Assembly: GCA_031273515.1 (NCBI GenBank)
Contig: JAISRU010000201.1
Coordinates: 1-7,196, forward strand
Reading direction: 5' to 3'
DNA length: 7,196 nt
Origin: Bacteroidales bacterium
GTDB taxonomy: Bacteria > Bacteroidota > Bacteroidia > Bacteroidales > WCHB1-69
Shown here: positions 1-5,477 of the stretch, piece by piece
Layout: each line of letters opens with the position of its first letter
How positions within the stretch are numbered: position 1 is the stretch's first letter
Made by a program: the position numbers and the translations under genes
The notes under the pieces: model-generated
What the model was told of the DNA's origin: nothing
The model's database searches: none
The model's input: only the letters and a program-made list of their open reading frames with translations

Positions 1-2
1 TC

Positions 3-1061
3 CATGCACAGGAAAGGATAACATCCTTGGAAGGACACGGCTTCAAAGGCAAAGGCAAGGTCAAGAGTGTAAGAAGTATTCGCTATAACGCAAAGGAGAA
101 GTCAGGCGAGATTATTAAAGGTAAAGCGTATGGAGATTATATCCAGTTCATTGCACATAACAATTACGAAGCGGTATTTGACGTCGCCGGCAATCAGATT
201 GAAGAAAGTAAATATAATTCCGACGGCAGTTTGCTTAGCAAATATACTTGGAAATATGATAGCAAAGGTAATAAGATTGAAGAGATCGGCTATAAATCCG
301 ACGGCAGTTTGATTAAGAAAAACACATGGCTATATGATGCCGACGGTAAGCTGACGGAATGGAGTAGGTATGATAGCACAGGCAGTTTAGCAGTGATAAA
401 CAGAAATAAGTATGATGCTGCAGGCAAGCGGATTGAAATGAACAGTTATAATTCCGATGGTAATTTGACAGAGACGGACAGAAGCAGATTTGACGCTTTC
501 GGAAATCAAATTGAGTGGAACAGATTCGATGCTATTGGTAATCCGGTTGAGAAACAGACCTATAAATATGATCCCAATGGCAAGAAAATTGAGTGGATTT
601 TGTATGATAGTGTCGGAAATCAGGCAGAGAAACACACCTGTAAATATGATGCCAACGGAAATCAGATTGAATGGAACAAATATGTTGACGACGACAGTCT
701 GGTTGAGAAAATCACCCATAAATATGATACTAACGGTAAGCGGATTGAAGTAATCATCTATATTTACACCAGCAATGTCCATAGTAAATGGGTATTCCTG
801 TATGATACCAACGGCAATCTGATTGAAGATAATATGTATTATTCCAGCGGCGGTTCACGTAAAATCACTTATGATTCTGCCGGCAATATGAAGGAACAAC
901 TGTCCTATAAATCCAACGGCAGTTTGTATAGTCAAACAACGTATGACTGCAAATTGGATGCAAAAGGTAATTGGATAGAAAAAATCGATTACTCAGGAAA
1001 ACCGGATCGTCGGAAAAAAGCATACAATATCACCGAAAGAACAATAACGTACTATGAGTAA
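3..1061 (+). CDS. YD/RHS-like 26-residue repeat protein, 5' end outside the window
   Basis: The reading frame is open back to the left edge, so the gene almost certainly starts upstream. The first possible start inside the window is a TTG at 27, and codons before it read HAQERITS without a stop. From that TTG 344 residues follow. Residues 9-50 (KGKVKSVRSIRY and on) look like the lead-in of a Bacteroidota family that I recall as usually beginning with a signal peptide or lipoprotein signal, so perhaps only a few dozen residues are missing. From residue 50 the protein is a chain of 26-residue units, roughly x-Y-D-x-x-G-N-x-I-E then Y-x-S-D-G-S-L, ending in a cap with ITERTITYY. Such YD-type repeats usually form beta-rich rods or shells. 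There is no RHS core or toxin domain at the C-terminus. The function is unknown; an envelope or extracellular location is an inference. It ends in TAA, with 386 non-coding bases before alaS. Confidence 0.85.
   Translation, partial: HAQERITSLEGHGFKGKGKVKSVRSIRYNAKEKSGEIIKGKAYGDYIQFIAHNNYEAVFDVAGNQIEESKYNSDGSLLSKYTWKYDSKGNKIEEIGYKSDGSLIKKNTWLYDADGKLTEWSRYDSTGSLAVINRNKYDAAGKRIEMNSYNSDGNLTETDRSRFDAFGNQIEWNRFDAIGNPVEKQTYKYDPNGKKIEWILYDSVGNQAEKHTCKYDANGNQIEWNKYVDDDSLVEKITHKYDTNGKRIEVIIYIYTSNVHSKWVFLYDTNGNLIEDNMYYSSGGSRKITYDSAGNMKEQLSYKSNGSLYSQTTYDCKLDAKGNWIEKIDYSGKPDRRKKAYNITERTITYYE
174..1000 (+). repeat. In-gene tandem repeat array, 26-codon (78-bp) unit
   Basis: In numbering from the TTG at 27, the x-[YF]-D motif recurs at residues 50, 76, 102, 128, 154, 180, 206, 232 and 258, an exact 26-residue step with no insertion or deletion. 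The ninth unit is three residues short, so the motif returns at 281. It appears once more near 309 with a two-residue insertion, in the last degenerate unit. Each unit splits into a KYDxxGNxIE half and a YxSDGSL half. The units differ at the DNA level, so the array is old or diversified rather than freshly expanded. Confidence 0.9.
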
Positions 1062-1131
1062 TTGTCTTGAACTGTGATTTATGTGATTTATCTGATGGAC
1101 TATGATTAAATAAATTGAGAAATGGTTTGCA

Positions 1132-1243
1132 CCCCGTTAGGGATGAAGTGTTGATAGAAACGGAATGTCAAACACTCGTCTCTTGTGCCGTCAGGTACAA
1201 TATGTTGGTGAAAGAATAGCCATTACATTCCGTCCCTGACGGG
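1132..1243. repeat. REP-like element with three motif copies and a hairpin
   Basis: The same motif occurs three times. Copy 1 (1133-1151) is cccgttagggatgaagtgt. Copy 2 (about 1187-1205) is gccgtcaggtacaatatgt, and both copies are followed by similar tgatagaaa/tggtgaaag tails. Copy 3 (1225-1243) is inverted; its reverse complement is cccgtcagggacggaatgt, matching copy 1 at 15 of 19 positions. Copies 2 and 3 form an imperfect hairpin: ccgtcagg at 1188-1195 pairs perfectly with cctgacgg at 1235-1242, and further inward atgt (1202-1205) pairs with acat (1225-1228). This motif-plus-inverted-copy layout is like REP/BIME elements mobilised by Y1-type transposases. Dispersal in the genome cannot be shown from one window. 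Confidence 0.6.
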
Positions 1244-1300
1244 ACAGAGCTGTAACAGCAATGCAATCCCATGTCATCCTCCTTTTTTCCTGACTCTCCG

Positions 1301-1382
1301 GCAGGGTGGGGACTCACAATGACGGCATTCCCTTCTCAGGTAGTTGAGCTTGTCGAAATTGGAGAGGGGTAGGGGGATGAGG
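1301..1382. repeat. Probable remnants of dispersed intergenic repeats
   Basis: Three adjoining pieces resemble phrases I recall from intergenic repeats in Bacteroidota and other genomes. They are a block at 1301-1325 containing gactcacaatgacgg, ggtagttgagcttgtcgaaa (1339-1358), and a G-rich block at 1361-1382 containing ggagaggggtaggggg. The middle piece contains gagcttgtcgaa, a widely repeated core. None of them codes, and the G-rich composition differs from the flanks. The call rests on recall rather than on copies inside this window. Confidence 0.35.
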
Positions 1383-1387
1383 AAAAT

Positions 1388-1433
1388 AAATCAGAGTTCA
1401 GACAATAATCAGATAAAATCAGAGTTCAGACAA
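1388..1433 (+). repeat. 18-bp direct repeat just upstream of alaS
   Basis: The sequence aaatcagagttcagacaa occurs identically at 1388-1405 and 1416-1433, a 28-bp step with 10 bases between. The gap itself contains a further partial copy (aatcaga). The second copy ends 14 bases before the alaS ATG, so both copies probably lie in the leader RNA or promoter region. The copies are direct, not inverted, so they are not a simple operator palindrome. A recent local duplication is the plain explanation; a paired binding site is possible. Confidence 0.75.
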
Positions 1434-1447
1434 AAGAAAATAAACGC

Positions 1448-4060
1448 ATGAAAAGCGCAGATATACGCAAATCTTTTTTACATTTTTTTGAGCAGAAAGG
1501 ACATAAAGTTCTTCCTTATGCTCCCATCGTGGTGAAAAACGATCCGACTTTGATGTTCACCAATGCAGGAATGAACCAGTTTAAAGACATATTCTTGGGA
1601 AACAGTGTTGCGTCGTGCAGACGGGTTGTGAACAGTCAGAAGTGTTTACGGGTGTCGGGCAAGCATAACGATTTGGAAGAAGTCGGCAAAGACACCTATC
1701 ATCATACCATGTTCGAGATGCTGGGCAACTGGTCGTTTGGCGATTACTTCAAAGAAGAAGCCATTGCATGGGGATGGTCGTTCTTGACGGAAACGCTTGC
1801 CATCAATACGGATAATCTTTACGTGACGGTCTTTGGCGGAGATGAAAACGACGGTACCGAAAAAGATACCGAAACATACAATCTGTGGAAAAACATTGTG
1901 CCGGAAGAACGTATTCTGTTTGGCAACAAGAAAGATAATTTCTGGGAAATGGGCGATACCGGTCCTTGCGGACCCTGTTCGGAAATACATGTCGATATTC
2001 GCAGCGAAGAAGAAAAGAAACGGGTTTCAGGACGCACGCTTGTCAATAAGGATCATCCACAGGTGATTGAAATATGGAATCTTGTCTTTATTCAGTATCA
2101 GCGGTTTTCCGACGGTCATTTGGAACTCCTGCCCGAAAAATATGTGGACACCGGTATGGGATTTGAACGTCTGTGCATGGTGATGCAGAGCAAGCAGTCC
2201 AACTACGACACGGATGTTTTTCAGCCGTATATTCAGGAGATAGCAAGGCTGTCGAACAGGGTTTACGGGGAAAATGAATCACAGGATATTGCCATGCGCG
2301 TTATTGCCGATCATCTCAGGGCGGTAGCTTTCGCTATCGCCGACGGGCAATTGCCTTCCAACACTGGCGCCGGATATGTAATTCGTCGTATTCTTCGACG
2401 CGCCGTTCGTTATGGTTTTACCTTTCTGAACTTTGAACAGCCGTTTATCCATTTGCTGCTTCCCACGCTGGTACAGACGCTTGGAGATTATTTCACCGAA
2501 ATAAAAAAGCAGGAAACGTTTATCGAAAAGGTAATCAGGGAAGAGGAACAGTCTTTTTTGAGAACCTTAGCTCAGGGCATGCAACGTTTTGAACAATATA
2601 TTGCGACTCATTCGACTTCCAACGAGGTGGACGGCGATTTTGCTTTTGAGTTGTTTGATACGTATGGTTTTCCCATCGACCTGACGCAATTAATCGCTTC
2701 CGAAAAAGGCTACAGCGTTGATATGAAGACTTTCAACAAAGGACTTTCTGCACAAAGAGAGCGTTCGCGGGCGGTTGCCTCTGTGGAAACCGACGATTGG
2801 GTAAATGTATCTCCTGTTCAGGAAGAAACTGTTTTTACAGGATACGACAGTTTGTCGACCAACATGCGTATTTTGCGTTATCGGAAAGTTACGACAAACA
2901 AAAAACAATGCTATCAGCTTCTGTTTGATAAGACGCCGTTTTATGCAGAAGCAGGCGGACAGTCGGGCGATGTAGGCTGTATTAAATGCGACGGAGAACT
3001 CCTGCCCGTGATAGAAACAAAAAAAGAAAATAATCTCCATATTCATGTTACGACATCGTTACCGAAGAACCTGTCGGCGGAATTTACGGCGGAAGTCGAC
3101 AAAACGCAGCGAACCTTAACCGAAAGCAATCACAGTGCGACGCATCTTTTGCATTTTGCGCTTCGGTCGATTCTGGGGACGCATGTCGAACAAAAAGGTT
3201 CTTTTGTCAATGCCGAACGTTTACGTTTCGATTTCTCGCATTTCTCCAAGATGAGCAGGGAAGAAATTCGCGCGACAGAAACGAAAGTCAATCAATTTAT
3301 TCTTGCCAATATTCCGTTGGACGAACATCGGAATATCCCCATTGCGGAAGCGGAAAAAATGGGAGCTATGGCGTTGTTCGGCGAGAAATATACCGACAGG
3401 GTCAGGGTTGTGCAGTTTGGCGACTCGATTGAATTTTGCGGCGGAACCCACGTTCGTGCAACAGGGAATATCGGACTGTTTAAGATTGTGTCGGAAACGG
3501 CTGTTGCAGCAGGAATACGTCGTATTGAGGCGGTTACGTCGACAACGGCATTGCGCTATGTCGAAGAAATGGAAGACAGGTTGGAAACCATTAAATCCAT
3601 GTTGAACAATCCACCGAACAGTCTGGACGCAGTCCGACGACTGATAACCGAAAACGAACAACTGAAAACGGAAACGGAAAAATATCAGCAGGAAAAAACA
3701 CGTCTGTTAGAAAAATCCTTTGCCGATCAGTTTGAAGTCAGGAAGGATGTACATCTACTGAAATCGATTGGCGAAGAAGATCCGAACCGATTGAAAGATA
3801 TTGCTTTCAGACTTCGCAATCAGTATACGGACAGCGTTCTGATATTGGGAAGCGTTCACGGAGGAAAGCCGAACCTGATCCTTGCTTTCAGTGATGATCT
3901 TGTGAAAAAGGGATGCAATGCTTCGAGCATTATCCGCGAAGTTGCTCCTCTGATACAGGGCGGTGGAGGCGGACAGGCATTCTTAGCTTCGGCAGGAGGA
4001 AAAAACGTCAACGGACTTACTGCCGCCGTCGACAAAATCATTGAATTAATCGAACAATAA
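1448..4060 (+). CDS. alaS: Alanyl-tRNA synthetase
   Basis: This class II aminoacyl-tRNA synthetase charges tRNA-Ala with alanine in the cytoplasm, using ATP, and clears mischarged Ser/Gly-tRNA-Ala through its editing domain. All family parts are present in order over 870 residues, the normal bacterial length. The N-terminal catalytic core has DPTLMFTNAGMNQFKD (32-47), the motif 2 region around TMFEMLGNWSFGDYF (87-101), GDTGPCGPCSEIHVD (169-183) and the motif 3 helix GAGYVIRRILRRAVRYG (307-323). The editing domain shows its metal ligands in HSATH (His562, His566) and CGGTH (Cys664, His668). A likely coiled stretch (about 700-760) leads to the C-Ala/DHHA1 domain with GGGGGQAF (838-845). The ATG follows A-rich sequence (caaaagaaaataaacgc) without a Shine-Dalgarno, usual in Bacteroidota, and MKSADIRKSFLHFF is the standard family start. 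No key residue is missing. The lipoprotein gene begins five bases after its stop. Confidence 0.98.
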   Translation: MKSADIRKSFLHFFEQKGHKVLPYAPIVVKNDPTLMFTNAGMNQFKDIFLGNSVASCRRVVNSQKCLRVSGKHNDLEEVGKDTYHHTMFEMLGNWSFGDYFKEEAIAWGWSFLTETLAINTDNLYVTVFGGDENDGTEKDTETYNLWKNIVPEERILFGNKKDNFWEMGDTGPCGPCSEIHVDIRSEEEKKRVSGRTLVNKDHPQVIEIWNLVFIQYQRFSDGHLELLPEKYVDTGMGFERLCMVMQSKQSNYDTDVFQPYIQEIARLSNRVYGENESQDIAMRVIADHLRAVAFAIADGQLPSNTGAGYVIRRILRRAVRYGFTFLNFEQPFIHLLLPTLVQTLGDYFTEIKKQETFIEKVIREEEQSFLRTLAQGMQRFEQYIATHSTSNEVDGDFAFELFDTYGFPIDLTQLIASEKGYSVDMKTFNKGLSAQRERSRAVASVETDDWVNVSPVQEETVFTGYDSLSTNMRILRYRKVTTNKKQCYQLLFDKTPFYAEAGGQSGDVGCIKCDGELLPVIETKKENNLHIHVTTSLPKNLSAEFTAEVDKTQRTLTESNHSATHLLHFALRSILGTHVEQKGSFVNAERLRFDFSHFSKMSREEIRATETKVNQFILANIPLDEHRNIPIAEAEKMGAMALFGEKYTDRVRVVQFGDSIEFCGGTHVRATGNIGLFKIVSETAVAAGIRRIEAVTSTTALRYVEEMEDRLETIKSMLNNPPNSLDAVRRLITENEQLKTETEKYQQEKTRLLEKSFADQFEVRKDVHLLKSIGEEDPNRLKDIAFRLRNQYTDSVLILGSVHGGKPNLILAFSDDLVKKGCNASSIIREVAPLIQGGGGGQAFLASAGGKNVNGLTAAVDKIIELIEQ

Positions 4061-4065
4061 TTCGG

Positions 4066-5199
4066 ATGAAACTATTCAGATATTTGGTTATAGCGGCGGG
4101 GATTCTTCTGACATTGTTTTCATGCGGAGAAAAGAACAACATGACGGATGAGGATTTTATTTGGTTTGCGCAGAATATCGAAAAGCAAATCGTCGACAGA
4201 AACGAAACGCCGATACGCAATGCTTTTGATTATGATGAGTTTGAAAAGATCGTAACAAAACAAATGGAGATACCTCGCAAACGAAAGAAAGAGGCTTCGG
4301 AATTTATTCGAGAACATGTAAATCCTGCATTAACTTTGCTGGAAACGACAATGAATGGAGCGGATTTTCATTTTGTAAAGTTTTATCGCAAAGACAATCA
4401 ACCGCATATTGTTTTCAGGACTTATATTCACAACGGAGTTTCTCTTGAGGATTGGGTTCTGGGAGTAAAGGACAATCAGATATGTATTTACGATGCTTTC
4501 AATATTGTTTCGGGGATCAGTTGGAGTGATGAATGTCGGCAGAAGCTCTGCAATTACCTGGAGTTGTTTACCGACGTCGTCGTGAATACGAATGAACTGA
4601 TTAACATAAATTACCTTATATCGACCGACAGTTATGCTCAGGCAGACAGTCTGTTGTATTGGGTTATGCCTCAGATGCGGGAGAATATGTATGCACGGAC
4701 AATGGAAATGAATTTGGCGAGTTTGTCCCGACCCTATAATGACGTGCGGAAATTAGCGGAAGCATTCACAAAAACTTTCCCTGACGAACCTCGAACACCG
4801 ACTTTTTATTTGATGCAAAGCGGTATCAGACACGGACTTGTCAATGAAACCGTCGAGCATATTCAGACCTTAATCAGTCTGACGGGCGACGATCCAATTT
4901 ATTATCTTTATCAGGCATGGCTTTTTGAACATACGAATGAACATCAATATGCGTTACAGTCTTTGGACAGCGCCATAAATTATATGCCGCATATTTTTGA
5001 TTTGTATTTAAACAAGTTGGATATTTATTATGAATACTTTCAATATGAGGAATGTATGGCATTATTGTATCGGATAGATACGTTATTTATGCCGCCCGGA
5101 GAAGATGCATCTTTTTTCCGAACGAGCTATCCGCAATTAACGGAACATAAACCATTCAACGAATGGGTGAAGCAAAAAGAAACATCTATGAGTAAATAA
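4066..5199 (+). CDS. TPR-containing lipoprotein of unknown function
   Basis: The 377-residue product starts with MKLFRYLVIAAGILLTLFSC: a short charged end, a hydrophobic core and a lipobox-like LFSC, so Cys20 should be lipidated. The -2 Phe is less common but acceptable. No clear surface-export signal of the K/Q-plus-acidic kind follows the Cys (GEKNNMTDED), so a periplasm-facing anchor is as likely as surface exposure. Residues 50-155 form a non-repeat domain with NQPHIVFRTYIHNGVSLEDW and VLGVKDNQICIYDAFN, a pattern I associate with a family of TPR proteins carrying an N-terminal beta-rich domain. Residues about 184-345 are helical; 276-342 (DDPIYYLYQAWLFEHTNE, ALQSLDSAINYMP and on) read as TPR helices, suggesting protein-protein contact. 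The ATG lies five bases after the alaS stop with no room for a promoter, so translation from the alaS transcript is likely. The partner and role cannot be told from sequence. Confidence 0.85.
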   Translation: MKLFRYLVIAAGILLTLFSCGEKNNMTDEDFIWFAQNIEKQIVDRNETPIRNAFDYDEFEKIVTKQMEIPRKRKKEASEFIREHVNPALTLLETTMNGADFHFVKFYRKDNQPHIVFRTYIHNGVSLEDWVLGVKDNQICIYDAFNIVSGISWSDECRQKLCNYLELFTDVVVNTNELININYLISTDSYAQADSLLYWVMPQMRENMYARTMEMNLASLSRPYNDVRKLAEAFTKTFPDEPRTPTFYLMQSGIRHGLVNETVEHIQTLISLTGDDPIYYLYQAWLFEHTNEHQYALQSLDSAINYMPHIFDLYLNKLDIYYEYFQYEECMALLYRIDTLFMPPGEDASFFRTSYPQLTEHKPFNEWVKQKETSMSK

Positions 5200-5371
5200 A
5201 TTTAGACACACAAGGGGATGATTATATTGCGTTTTGTAAAGTGTTGGATATAAATAAAATATAAACAAATAAAAAACCGCATTTCTACCTGATTTTTCCA
5301 ACAAAACAACCGCAGTAGCAATAGAATATCATATAGCTTCCCAACCTCATTACCTCATTAAAATAAAGTAT

Positions 5372-5443
5372 ATGAAAGTAGCATACAATAATTTATACAT
5401 ACATTTTGTTTTTACAACTTTTTTTTCTTTTCCACACAAATAA
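5372..5443 (+). pseudogene. Possible N-terminal remnant of an IS200/REP-type (Y1) transposase
   Basis: An ATG at 5372 opens 23 codons ending in TAA at 5441-5443. The first 16 residues, MKVAYNNLYIHFVFTT, resemble the opening beta strand of Y1 (HUH single-strand) transposases of the IS200 and REP-associated families, which often begin with a short polar stretch, then LYxHxVF and a T/K/R-rich turn. Similarity stops after FVFTT, exactly at an eight-T run (5419-5426). None of the three frames after it shows the HxH metal motif or the catalytic Tyr, and the convergent gene begins almost at once. If real, this is a broken stub with no activity. The match is short and rests on pattern memory, so chance remains possible. 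Confidence 0.35.
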
Positions 5444-5461
5444 CGGTAGAACCATTTATTT
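5438..5461. terminator. Weak A/T-rich hairpin near the minus-strand gene end
   Basis: The pair aaataa (5438-5443) and ttattt (5456-5461), with ggt (5445-5447) and acc (5451-5453) inside, makes an imperfect stem with a three-base loop. It lies 16 bases past the minus-strand stop codon and about 240 bases past the plus-strand gene. No T-tract follows in either direction, so it is at best a weak or processing-type end signal. Confidence 0.2.
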
Positions 5462-5477
5462 ACGCTTGTTCGCTTGT

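Larger units (their letters stand above)
1062..1447. other. Intergenic region between the YD-repeat gene and alaS
   Basis: This stretch of 386 bases has no credible gene on either strand. It begins with a perfect tandem 9-mer (tgtgattta twice, 1073-1090). Then come a REP-like element (1132-1243), a run resembling other dispersed repeats (1301-1382) and an 18-bp direct repeat (1388-1433). Base composition is visibly more G-rich around 1295-1382 than in the A/T-rich flanks, giving a patchwork look. I see no clear Bacteroidota promoter (TTTG then TAnnTTTG) and no classic terminator with a T-tract, so where transcription of the first gene ends and that of alaS begins cannot be read with confidence. 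Confidence 0.8.
5200..5477. other. Spacer between two convergent genes
   Basis: The lipoprotein gene (+) and the sorting-domain gene (-) end facing each other across this A/T-rich spacer, so both transcripts should terminate here. I see no strong GC-rich hairpin followed by a T-tract in either direction. The spacer contains a perfect 8-bp tandem duplication (cctcatta twice, 5345-5360), a second one overlapping the minus-strand stop codon (cgcttgtt twice, 5463-5478), a pyrimidine-rich run (5404-5433) and a short open frame resembling a transposase start (5372-5443). Confidence 0.75.

Noticed and set aside
27..29. TTG as the true start of the YD-repeat gene
   Set aside because: The frame stays open to the left edge and the visible protein begins without a signal peptide, so the start is more likely outside the window.
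387..782. Open frame on the minus strand, 131 codons, within the YD-repeat gene
   Set aside because: It lies wholly opposite the repeat-coding frame, mirrors its 78-bp periodicity and has no recognisable domain; it is a shadow of the repeats.
1183..1208. Possible Bacteroidota promoter (ttg then tatgttgg)
   Set aside because: The -7-like box departs from TAnnTTTG, the spacing to the upstream ttg is short, and the site lies inside the REP-like repeat.
1280..1290. T-run at ccttttttcc as a terminator of the first gene
   Set aside because: No stem directly precedes the T-run.
1646..1990. Minus-strand open frame inside alaS
   Set aside because: It is antisense to conserved synthetase motifs and matches nothing recognisable.
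5266..5300. Terminator formed by the aaaaaa run and the downstream attttt run
   Set aside because: Between the A and T runs the bases pair poorly (c-a, g-t and c-c oppositions), so no stable stem forms.
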